A DNA stretch of 64,000 bases from Nitrospirota bacterium (GTDB lineage Bacteria; Nitrospirota; Thermodesulfovibrionia; Thermodesulfovibrionales; UBA6898), in NCBI GenBank assembly GCA_016214855.1, contig JACRMT010000002.1:62001-126000 (forward strand). The letters are read 5' to 3'. Each line of letters starts with the position of its first letter. The stretch's first letter is position 1. The notes beneath the pieces are model-generated. The model was not told the origin of the DNA and did not search any database. It saw nothing but the letters and a program-made list of their open reading frames with translations. The position numbers were made by a program, and so were the translations under genes. Below are positions 54,538 to 63,927 of this stretch, in pieces.

Positions 54538-56493
54538 TTATACATCCTCTACTGCCATCTCCTCAAAGCAATCTGAGGGAAGCTCCTTCAGGAACCGGGA
54601 CTGCTGGGCAATCCCCATGGTCTGCCAGTCATCAGCAACCACCGGATAGCAGAGGTACAGGGATTCTTTGGCCCTGGTCACGCCGACGTAGAAAAGTCTG
54701 CGCTCTTCTTCCTCGTCTTCGTTCTTGAGCGATTTTGCGGATGGGAACTTCCCGTCGTTCAGGCCGATCAGGAAGACCGTGTTCCACTCCAGCCCTTTTG
54801 CCTGATGCACTGACGAAAGGATAACCTTGCCTTCAGACGCCTCTGCACCTTCAGCTGCATCAGCAAGCCCCTGGAGCGTCATCTCGCTCAAAAAGGTCTC
54901 TAACAGATCGTACCTCTGGGCAAATTTCATCATCTGCGTTACGTCTTCGACCCTCATGTCAGCATTGGGATAGGTTGCATGGAGATGGTCCTCATACCCG
55001 TGCTGCATCACATAATCGATCGCTGCAGAAGGCATGCCCAGGTACCGCTCATGTTTCAGCACGCTCAGCATCTCAAGAAAATTATTAAATGCTGTTACCG
55101 CTTTCTTCGGCACAAGCTTGTACGCATCGAAGACAGCCTCAACAGGTTTCTCTTCCTGCTGAATGAAATTCCAGATCTTTGCGGCAGTGATATTGCCGAT
55201 GCCGGGAGTGAGTTTAAGCACGCGTTTCCAGCTGATCTCGTCATGGGGGTTGGCAACGATCTTCAGGAATGCAAGCGTATCCTTGATATGTGCCTGCTCG
55301 AAGAACGTAAGCCCTGACCTCACGTCAAAGGGTATGCCCTTGCGCTGGAACTCCATCTGGAGTTCCATGGACTGAAAATGGGAACGGTAGAGCACCGCGA
55401 TCTCATTAAATGATCGTCCGTCAGCATTCAGGTCTATCACAACCGACGCCACAAATTCTGCCTGCTCAAACACGTCCTTGAGCGCAACCATATAAGGAAG
55501 CTCGCCTGCAGCAGAAACCGCATGGAGATCTTTGCGGAACTGCCTGCGGTTATGAAGAATGCTGCTATTGGCAAGGTGCAGCACCTGGGGAGTCGAGCGA
55601 TAGTTCGTGGTGAGCTTGTACAAAGCAGTTCCCTCATGCTTTTCAGGAAACTTCAGGATATTCTCAAAGTCAGCGCCTCTGAAAGAATAGATCGACTGGG
55701 CGTCATCACCCACAACCATAAGGTTGCCCTCGGGACCGGTCGTGAGGTCTATGATCCCGGCCTGAAGTTTGTTCGTATCCTGGTACTCGTCAACCAGCAG
55801 GTGCCTGAATTTTATCGAATAGTATTCGCGGATCTTCGGATGCTCGGTAAAAAGCCTCTTCCATCCATGGAGCAGATCGTCAAAATCAAGGAGGTTCAGA
55901 TGGACCTTCTTTTTATCATAGAGTCCCGCTATCTTCACGATCTCTTCAAGCAGATGGGAGAAGTGCGAAAAGCGCCTGAGTACAACATCCTCAACCGGCA
56001 TGTCCGTATTCCGCGAGAGGCTGCATATCTCGGCCAGCACGCTGCCTTTGGGGAGAACAGTTTCCTTCTGGTACACATCTGCAATGCAGGCATCGAAGAG
56101 CTCCTTTGAATCCTCACGGTCAAGGATCGAGAAGCCCTGCCTGTACCCGATGAGCTGGCAGTGCTGTCTGAGGAGCAGATTTGCGATATGGTGGAACGTG
56201 CCGCCAAAAAGGCCGGAGATGTTCATGCCTATCAGGAGTTCAACCCTTCTCAGCATCTCCCGTGCTGCCTTGTTCGTAAAGGTAAGAAGAAGGATGTTTT
56301 CGGCAGGGGTGCCTGTTTCGATCAGGCGTGCAACCCGGTATGTGACAACCCGGGTCTTCCCTGTACCCGCTCCGGCAAGCACCAGCGCAGGGCCCTCCCC
56401 ATGCATTACCGCAGCCAGCTGCTCCGGATTAAGGTCCTTTGCATAATCAACCGAAAACCGGGGCGGTTCTCTGTGGAGGAGATACTTTTTCAT
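54538..56493 (-). CDS. UvrD/PcrA-type superfamily 1 helicase
   Basis: 651 residues, ATP-dependent 3'-5' DNA helicase. Motif I is LAGAGTGKTRVV, then LTFTNKAAREMLRR, motif II VDEYQDTNKLQ, motif III GDDAQSIYSFRGA, motif IV and the late VHQAKGLEWNTVFLIG and YVGVTRAKESLYL. It is somewhat shorter than UvrD (about 720), lacking the C-terminal extension. It shares the repair theme with uvrC but not an operon. The ATG overlaps the mqnD stop by 4 nt. Confidence 0.92.
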   Translation of the reverse strand: MKKYLLHREPPRFSVDYAKDLNPEQLAAVMHGEGPALVLAGAGTGKTRVVTYRVARLIETGTPAENILLLTFTNKAAREMLRRVELLIGMNISGLFGGTFHHIANLLLRQHCQLIGYRQGFSILDREDSKELFDACIADVYQKETVLPKGSVLAEICSLSRNTDMPVEDVVLRRFSHFSHLLEEIVKIAGLYDKKKVHLNLLDFDDLLHGWKRLFTEHPKIREYYSIKFRHLLVDEYQDTNKLQAGIIDLTTGPEGNLMVVGDDAQSIYSFRGADFENILKFPEKHEGTALYKLTTNYRSTPQVLHLANSSILHNRRQFRKDLHAVSAAGELPYMVALKDVFEQAEFVASVVIDLNADGRSFNEIAVLYRSHFQSMELQMEFQRKGIPFDVRSGLTFFEQAHIKDTLAFLKIVANPHDEISWKRVLKLTPGIGNITAAKIWNFIQQEEKPVEAVFDAYKLVPKKAVTAFNNFLEMLSVLKHERYLGMPSAAIDYVMQHGYEDHLHATYPNADMRVEDVTQMMKFAQRYDLLETFLSEMTLQGLADAAEGAEASEGKVILSSVHQAKGLEWNTVFLIGLNDGKFPSAKSLKNEDEEEERRLFYVGVTRAKESLYLCYPVVADDWQTMGIAQQSRFLKELPSDCFEEMAVEDV

Positions 56494-57329
56494 ACGGTCA
56501 GAAAGAGTGGAAGGGATGATTTCGGAATTATGCCCTGCTCAGTCGCTCTTCTGAAAAGCTCTTCGACCGCCTGAACGCCTCTGTTACCGATATCGAGGGA
56601 ATAGTCATTCACATAGAGCCTGATATGCTGATCTATGACCTGTCCGTCAAGCTCCTGTGCATGGCTCCTGATATAGATCTTTGTTTCTTCGCTATGGCTG
56701 AAGGCATATTCCAGACTCTTACGGATCAACGCATCGGTCTTCTGAACAAACTCTTTGCCCAGGTCTCTTTTCGCGATAATGCACCCCAGCGGAATAGGAA
56801 GCCCTGTCTCCTGCTCCCACCAGACGCCGAGATCCATGATCTGCTTCAATCCTGCCTGCTGATAGGTAAAACGGCTCTCGTGGATAATGAGCCCTGCGTC
56901 TGCCTCCCCGTTTTTGACCGCATCGATGATCTGATGAAAGGGCATAACCTTGATCTTTTTCTTCAGTTCAGGATCAAAGATCTGCAGAAGCAGAAAGGCT
57001 GTGGTCAGTTCTCCGGGGATCGCAATGGTCTTTCCCCTGAGATCCTGCATCGAACATTCGTCCCGCGCCACGACAAGCGGGCCGCAGCCCTTGCCGAGCG
57101 CACCACCTGATCTGAGCAGGCAGTATGTATCTCTGAGATGACCAAAGGCATGGAACGACACCTTTGTGATGTCGAGCTTTGCCTGCTGCGCCATCCGGTT
57201 CAGGGTCTCGACATCTTCAAGGATCTCTTTGTACACAATGCCCGCAGTATCGATCTTCCCATGCACAAGGGCATAAAAGATGAACGTGTCATTGGGGCAG
57301 GGTGAATAGCCAAGGGAAAGAGTTCGCAC
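56490..57329 (-). CDS. mqnD: 1,4-dihydroxy-6-naphthoate synthase
   Basis: Futalosine-pathway enzyme turning cyclic de-hypoxanthine futalosine into dihydroxynaphthoate. The GTG at 57329, 4 nt after the mqnB stop, gives the family N-terminus RTLSLGYSPCPNDTFIFYAL; a longer frame from 57386 would overlap mqnB and is not preferred. The periplasmic-binding-protein-like fold shows GKTIAIPGELTTAFLLLQ and the substrate-site HESRFTYQ. About 280 residues, normal for MqnD. Confidence 0.93.
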   Translation of the reverse strand: MRTLSLGYSPCPNDTFIFYALVHGKIDTAGIVYKEILEDVETLNRMAQQAKLDITKVSFHAFGHLRDTYCLLRSGGALGKGCGPLVVARDECSMQDLRGKTIAIPGELTTAFLLLQIFDPELKKKIKVMPFHQIIDAVKNGEADAGLIIHESRFTYQQAGLKQIMDLGVWWEQETGLPIPLGCIIAKRDLGKEFVQKTDALIRKSLEYAFSHSEETKIYIRSHAQELDGQVIDQHIRLYVNDYSLDIGNRGVQAVEELFRRATEQGIIPKSSLPLFLTV

Positions 57330-57333
57330 GATA

Positions 57334-58080
57334 TCAGAGAGCCCTGATAAATTCCAAAGCTGCCTTCTGGCAGTTTTCTGCGGCAAGCTTTATATTCCAT
57401 TTTGACAGGTCCCGGTCTTCCACTATATTGCTGATGCCGCGTATTTCGGCAAAGGGAATTCCATAGATGCTGCAGATCTGGGCTATTGCAGCACCTTCCA
57501 TATTCTCGCAGACAGCGCCGAAGCGACGCTCAAGTTCGATAGCCCGCTTTTTTGTGCCGGTGCAGGTGGAGAGTGTCAAAAACGTTCCTTTTTTGACCGT
57601 AACCGGTGATGCGTGATGAGTAACGAGTTGAGCAGCCCTGACAGCCTTTCTGATAAGAGGCTTATCAAGAGGAAATGCATTGAAATACTTTTTTCTGCCC
57701 CTTTTGACAAGGGGGATGCCGATAAGGTCCAGGCCATGAAACCCGTCCTTCAGCAGGACGCCCTCGTCTCCATAGATCTCTTTTTCTGCAATCGCAACAT
57801 CCCCTGTTTTCAGCCCTGATGAAGGATACGCGCCGCCAATGCCGATATTTATGATCATTGCAGGGGGAAATTCATGAATTAGGCTGGTGGTGGCATGGGC
57901 TGCATTCACTTTGCCTATGCCTGAGACAGCAAGTATCACACGCTTTCCGGTCACACGGCCCGCCTGATACATGCCCTCCGCTCTCAGCCTTTCCGTCAGA
58001 TTTCGGATCAGGATGCTGCCTTCTGCTGTGACCGAAAAAATAATCCCTATGTCAGCTCTCTTTTTTATGCCCAACCTCAA
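57334..58080 (-). CDS. mqnB: Futalosine hydrolase with repeat-derived insert
   Basis: 248 residues, nucleoside phosphorylase fold. Motifs are GIGKVNAAHATTSLI, NIGIGGAYPSSGLKTGDVAI, CENMEGAAIAQIC and ISNIVEDRD. It releases hypoxanthine from futalosine. It is longer than many MqnB proteins; residues about 150-162 (LVTHHASPVTV) are encoded by a degenerate heptamer array, and nearby PLVKRGRKK is encoded by a CCCCTT/AAGGGG palindrome. Both look like inserted repeats that kept the frame. It is followed directly by mqnD. Confidence 0.9.
   Translation of the reverse strand: MRLGIKKRADIGIIFSVTAEGSILIRNLTERLRAEGMYQAGRVTGKRVILAVSGIGKVNAAHATTSLIHEFPPAMIINIGIGGAYPSSGLKTGDVAIAEKEIYGDEGVLLKDGFHGLDLIGIPLVKRGRKKYFNAFPLDKPLIRKAVRAAQLVTHHASPVTVKKGTFLTLSTCTGTKKRAIELERRFGAVCENMEGAAIAQICSIYGIPFAEIRGISNIVEDRDLSKWNIKLAAENCQKAALEFIRAL
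57595..57629. repeat. Degenerate heptamer array in mqnB
   Basis: Period-7 units on the plus strand: GACCGTA, ACCGGTG, ATGCGTG, ATGAGTA, ACGAGTT. They are translated on the minus strand within MqnB. Confidence 0.6.
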
Positions 58081-58121
58081 CCTGAACCTGTATTTTCCTG
58101 TTTTTTATCTTACCAGACGCC

Positions 58122-58150
58122 TTGATAAAAAAGGGGTACCTGTGCTAATG
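58122..58150 (+). promoter_or_regulatory. Possible rpsB promoter
   Basis: TTGATA (58122-58127) and a GCTAAT box preceded by TG (58141-58149) about 16 nt on. The leader to rpsB is about 115 nt and has small hairpins (CCTGTTTTACAGG), so translation feedback is possible but not shown. Confidence 0.4.
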
Positions 58151-58269
58151 TTTCTAACCCGATTGCCTGTTTTACAGGCCGGGAAAATCACACGCCGGCT
58201 ACCGTTTCTGCCTCTGGTCCCGAAAGGGTGGGCAGAACAGGCGGAGGAAAAACCCAAGGAGGAGTACCA

Positions 58270-59030
58270 ATGGTAGTTTCAATGAAGGAGTTGCTTGAGG
58301 CCGGAGTACATTTTGGTCATCAGGTAAAGCGCTGGAATCCCAAGATGAAGAGATATATCTTCGGGGAGAGAAATGGCATCTACATCATCGACCTGCAGAA
58401 GACACTGAAAGGTCTTGAAGATGCTTACCGTTTTGTCAGAGACACAGCAGCAACAGGAGCAACCGTACTGTTTGTCGGCACCAAGAAACAGGCGCAGGAT
58501 GCAGTTATGGAAGAGGCGAAGCGCTGCTCCTCCTATTGCGTTAACCAGAGATGGCTCGGCGGTATGCTCACCAATTTCACGACGATCAAGAAGAGCATCG
58601 AGAGGCTGAAAAAGCTCGAGACCATGAAAGAGGACGGCACGTTCGCTCTCCTCACCAAGAAAGAAGCGGCAGCGCTTGAAAAGGAGCGCATAAAGCTCGA
58701 CAAGAACCTTTCCGGCATCAAGGATATGAAAGGGACCCCGGGCGTTATCTTTATTATTGATCCCAAGAAAGAGAAGATCACGATCCAGGAGGGGAAGAAG
58801 CTCTCGATCCCTATCGTTGCGGTCGTTGACACGAACTGCGATCCTGATGAGGTTGACCATGTGATCCCGGGCAATGACGACGCAATCCGCGCCATCAAGC
58901 TCATGGCATCCAAGATCGCCGATGCCGTGCTTGAGGGCAGGGCCATACTGAACAAGGAAACCGCGCAGGAAGAAGAAAAGGCCAAGATCGAGGAAGGCGT
59001 TGAAGCTGCAGCTGCCGCAGAGGTGGCAGA

Positions 59031-59034
<4 letters not shown>
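58270..59034 (+). CDS. rpsB: 30S ribosomal protein S2
   Basis: 254 residues from the ATG at 58270, which has a strong AAGGAGGAG ribosome site; an upstream in-frame ATG at 58228 is rejected. Motifs are [44 protein letters not shown] and [20 protein letters not shown]. The C-terminal tail is Glu/Ala-rich. It overlaps tsf by 4 nt in the conserved rpsB-tsf-pyrH-frr order. Confidence 0.97.
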
Positions 59035-61219
<2,185 letters not shown>

Positions 61220-61220
61220 C

Positions 61221-61358
61221 ATGAACAGTAATTTTATGGTAAAAGTTGAAGATGCAAAGCTTCCGGATGTACAGAAGGCCCTTCAGGCCGCAGGGATCAA
61301 GGTAAGGAGCATCATCGAGATATACAAAGAAGAAGTCAAGAAAGAAGAGACCGCCTGA
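61221..61358 (+). CDS. 45-residue small protein between frr and the DksA-like gene
   Basis: An ATG right after frr (GGAGG ribosome site 6 nt upstream) opens a 45-residue ORF, MNSNFMVKVEDAKLPDVQKA... to ...KKEETA. Its stop overlaps the next ATG (TGATG). The tight coupling at both ends and the sensible amphipathic sequence (LPDVQKALQAAGIKVRSIIE) support a real gene. It is acidic/basic mixed, soluble and of unknown function. Confidence 0.7.
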   Translation: MNSNFMVKVEDAKLPDVQKALQAAGIKVRSIIEIYKEEVKKEETA

Positions 61359-62113
61359 TGGCTTCCGCAAAAAAGAAGGCTCCAGCCGCAAAAAAGGCCA
61401 AGGTTCAGGTCAAGACAAAAGCAGTGAAGGCGGCCGCCAGGGCTGTTGTAAAAAAGAAGGTCCCGACCGGGAAAAAGGCCGAGGTTCAGGTTAAGGTTGC
61501 GGTCAAAAAGAAAATAATAAATACAAAGGCTGCGGCAACAGCTAAGCCACGGCCCAGGGTCCAGTCCAAAGTCAAGGCTGCGGTAAAGGCTGCTGCAAAG
61601 AAAGCAGTTGTCACGCCTTCAAGGAAAAAGATAGTGCCACAGAAAAAGTCAGTTGCAAAGAAAACCGGGAAGACGTCTTCACCCGCTATAAAAACGGCTG
61701 CTTCCAAAAAGGGGCCTGCTGTTGTTCCTGCTACTGAGCGTTTCCGGGGGTTAAAGGGCATGCTGGTCGCAAAGCGCGATGCATTGCTCAAGGAAGCAAA
61801 GCAGGAGATCCAAAAATATGTGTCCGGCGAGAACCGTCAGCTTGTTGATACGGCTATTGACGAGGCAGACTGGGCAGCAGTGGAGATCTCAGAGGACATC
61901 AACCTCAAGAGACTGAGCGCTCAAAGACAGCTTCTGAATGATGTCGAAGAATGTCTGAGAAAGCTTAACGAAGGCACATATGGTGTCTGTGAGGATTGCG
62001 GAGAAGAGATCAGCGAAAAGCGGCTGCATGTCATTCCCACAGCAACACTCTGTATTGACTGCAAGGAACAGAGAGAAAAAATGGCTATCCTGGAGCAGGA
62101 AACAGAAGTATAG
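61358..62113 (+). CDS. Histone-H1-like / DksA zinc-finger fusion protein
   Basis: 251 residues. The first 125 are Lys/Ala/Val-rich with repeated AAKK and VKKK units, like eukaryotic H1 tails and bacterial Hc1/AlgP-type DNA-binding tails. Residues about 130-251 form a DksA/TraR domain: a coiled coil (LKGMLVAKRDALLKEAKQEI) with the zinc finger CEDCGEEISEKRLHVIP...CIDC. DksA-type proteins act in the RNA polymerase secondary channel; the basic tail would add nucleic-acid binding. The acidic DxxDxA tip motif is not evident, although DEADWA (about 168-173) is close to it. Confidence 0.85.
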   Translation: MASAKKKAPAAKKAKVQVKTKAVKAAARAVVKKKVPTGKKAEVQVKVAVKKKIINTKAAATAKPRPRVQSKVKAAVKAAAKKAVVTPSRKKIVPQKKSVAKKTGKTSSPAIKTAASKKGPAVVPATERFRGLKGMLVAKRDALLKEAKQEIQKYVSGENRQLVDTAIDEADWAAVEISEDINLKRLSAQRQLLNDVEECLRKLNEGTYGVCEDCGEEISEKRLHVIPTATLCIDCKEQREKMAILEQETEV

Positions 62114-62120
62114 TTACTAC

Positions 62121-62147
62121 GGCAGCATCGGTTCATCTGATGCTGCC
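62121..62147 (+). terminator. Probable terminator after the rpsB-dksA operon
   Basis: A perfect 9-bp stem GGCAGCATC (62121-62129) and GATGCTGCC (62139-62147), 8 nt after the stop codon, followed by TGATTT. The T run is weak. Confidence 0.55.
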
Positions 62148-62436
62148 TGATTTCCCCTGTTGAGAGACTTCATAGGTGGTTAGTTCAATATAATAGAGAA
62201 GGCTGTCACGAGTGGCTTACAGTTTGGGCATAAATTGATCTGTTTTTGGACTGATTATCCCACCAGCAGCATCGGGATTTATCCCGCTATCGTGAGTTTT
62301 AGTTCTTTTATCGTCCCACTCCGTTTCTATGCGTAACAGGGCGGTTACTACCATTACAAAAAGCCATGAAACCATTATATGCGTCAACTACAGTATTTGG
62401 ATTGTTTATTAAGACCCTTCAATTAGAACAAAATCC
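62148..62436. other. Non-coding accessory spacer
   Basis: About 290 nt with no convincing gene on either strand. Only a short CAGCATCGGGATTTATCCCG hairpin-like stretch near 62267-62292 and frequent stop codons are seen. No repeat or RNA gene recognised. Confidence 0.5.
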
Positions 62437-62527
62437 ATGAGCCAAGATAGCGTTTCATCATTTCCTCCAGCACTTCACTCAGTTCAGCGGTGCTGAAGAG
62501 GAATTCGAAGGCATCAGGAAATTCATT

Positions 62528-62857
62528 ATGGCCGGGGGAAAAGTTAAGGACTGGGTCAAAAACATACCCGGCACATTTCTCTACGATTTGAAGGACCCTC
62601 ACATTTTTATTGATAAGTACGCGCACTTCATCGCTACGGAAAAGAATGACAGATACATCGTTTCAAAGATGGTGTTCTTCATCGGCCCTGAGGCGAAACC
62701 GCCATCATATTTTCAGGTGATGATCGGCAGGAACCCGGAAAGAATACATTACCCTCAGAATGTGGGACACCAGATAGTTTATTTCGAACAGAAGGATAAT
62801 GACGGCTACATTGGTATAATGCAACCGATGAATAGTGTTTCACAATTATTGCTTTGA
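62528..62857 (+). CDS. Hypothetical protein, N-terminus possibly frameshifted
   Basis: 109 residues from ATG 62528; soluble, mixed alpha/beta (KDWVKNIPGTFLYDLKDPHI; YIVSKMVFFIGPEAKPPSYF). The frame remains protein-like for about 29 codons upstream of this ATG (LQHFTQFSGAEEEFEGIRKF) but has no start there. A different frame has ATG at 62437 (MSQDSVSS). Removing one T from the TTT at 62461-62463 would join the two into a protein of about 139 residues. No ribosome site is clear for either start. Family not recognised. Confidence 0.5.
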   Translation: MAGGKVKDWVKNIPGTFLYDLKDPHIFIDKYAHFIATEKNDRYIVSKMVFFIGPEAKPPSYFQVMIGRNPERIHYPQNVGHQIVYFEQKDNDGYIGIMQPMNSVSQLLL

Positions 62858-63047
62858 TTTCATATGCAATGTTGACGGATTCCATTTGGACAGGACTTAA
62901 TTCCTTCTCATATAGAGCAATATGAAGAATATGAGCAGCCCAAGGCTAGCACATGACGGGCTTGTATCATTCACCACGTAGCATCCACGGCCTATTCTCC
63001 AAAAACTACCGATGTAGGTTTGACTGTTTTTTCTCTTATGCATGGAC

Positions 63048-63076
63048 TTGACATTATGTCATATCTGACATAGTAT
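63048..63076 (+). promoter_or_regulatory. Promoter/operator of the HigB/HigA-type operon
   Basis: TTGACA (63048-63053), 17-nt spacer, TAGTAT (63071-63076), then 5 nt to the ATG at 63082. Three half-sites overlap it: TGACAT (63049-63054), ATGTCA (63056-63061) and TGACAT (63066-63071), a likely operator for the HTH antitoxin. No ribosome site, so a leaderless toxin mRNA is predicted. Confidence 0.75.
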
Positions 63077-63081
63077 TAAGC

Positions 63082-63414
63082 ATGAGCCCTTTCGACAAAC
63101 CGATTGTGTGGCTTCACGGGGAAATACGCACGCCACCTCTGTCTAAAGAGGCGCGGATTGAAACTGGGTTTCTACTGAGGATGCTTCAAAAAGGCGAAAA
63201 ACTCAGCATGCCTCAATCGCGACCCATGAAAGTCATAGGCAGCAGATGCCACGAGCTTAGAATTGATGATGAGCACGTAACGTGGAGGATCATTTGCCGG
63301 GTGGATGATGATGCAATTGTCATACTCGAAGTCTTCAAGAAAAAGAGCGAACAGACGCCACAGCAGGTGATCGATACATGCAAGAAAAGGTTAAAGGAGT
63401 ACGACGAATCATGA
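63082..63414 (+). CDS. HigB/Gp49-type toxin
   Basis: 110 residues of the phage-derived Gp49-like/HigB (RelE superfamily) toxins. Typical segments are PIVWLHGEIRTPPLSKEARIETGFLLRMLQ trimmed to its ends by a short helix-strand start, then GSRCHELRI, WRIICRVDDDAIVILEVFKKK and a C-terminal helix. RelE-fold toxins of this group cleave ribosome-bound mRNA. The toxin gene comes first, as in higBA operons, and overlaps the antitoxin gene by 4 nt. Confidence 0.82.
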   Translation: MSPFDKPIVWLHGEIRTPPLSKEARIETGFLLRMLQKGEKLSMPQSRPMKVIGSRCHELRIDDEHVTWRIICRVDDDAIVILEVFKKKSEQTPQQVIDTCKKRLKEYDES

Positions 63415-63719
63415 ACAAGAAGAAAATGGCAACATTGGAACAAAAAGGGTGGAATGTCGGAACTGCGGCTGAGTTCCTGGGCTTGTCTGCTGAAGAGGCG
63501 ACTTATGTGGAGCTGAAACTCTCGTTGGCCCTCTATCTGCAGAAGAAAAGAAAGGCCAAACACATGACGCAGGACCAACTCGCAAGGCTTATTCATTCGA
63601 GCCAGTCACGGGTTGCCAAGATGGAAAAAAGCGATCCTACGATTTCAATCGACTTGCTGATGAAATCTCTGCTGGCTCTCGGCGCTTCCAGATCGGAACT
63701 TGCCCGCACCATATCGTAA
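63411..63719 (+). CDS. HigA/XRE-type antitoxin
   Basis: 102 residues from the ATG at 63411, which overlaps the toxin stop (ATGA); an earlier in-frame ATG at 63378 would lie well inside the toxin and is less likely. The N-terminal part (GTAAEFLGLSAEEATYVELK) is typical of this XRE antitoxin group, followed by an HTH (MTQDQLARLIHSSQSRVAKM). Expected to neutralise the toxin and bind the TGACAT operator. Confidence 0.85.
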   Translation: MNKKKMATLEQKGWNVGTAAEFLGLSAEEATYVELKLSLALYLQKKRKAKHMTQDQLARLIHSSQSRVAKMEKSDPTISIDLLMKSLLALGASRSELARTIS

Positions 63720-63804
63720 AGCTGAACTACTGCCAACTTTGCAAGATCATTGACATGGATCGGCTGAAGGCGATATTCGCCATTCCCAAAGACCCCAATG
63801 CCAT

Positions 63805-63850
63805 AAAACTCATTTGCGCGCCATTTATTATGGCGCGCAATGTCAGTTTT
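63805..63850. terminator. Bidirectional intrinsic terminator
   Basis: A perfect 11-bp stem TTGCGCGCCAT (63814-63824) and ATGGCGCGCAA (63830-63840) with loop TTATT. AAAACT lies outside the left arm and AGTTTT outside the right arm, so each strand has a T run after the hairpin. It sits between the antitoxin gene (plus) and the gene ending at 63928 (minus). Confidence 0.75.
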
Positions 63851-63859
63851 ACTTTATTA

Positions 63860-63869
63860 GGGGGGGGGG
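63860..63869. repeat. G10 homopolymer tract
   Basis: Ten consecutive G between the bidirectional terminator and the end of the minus-strand gene. No supported gene spans it. Confidence 0.8.
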
Positions 63870-63927
63870 ACGCCAGCCCATATCCCACGTATAACTCAGG
63901 ACGCGAGCTTCTGGATGGTTTGTGGTT

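Noticed and set aside
57330-57386. A longer N-terminus for MqnD starting at 57386
   Set aside because: It would overlap mqnB by more than 50 nt and add residues not expected in the family; the GTG at 57329 gives the usual N-terminus.
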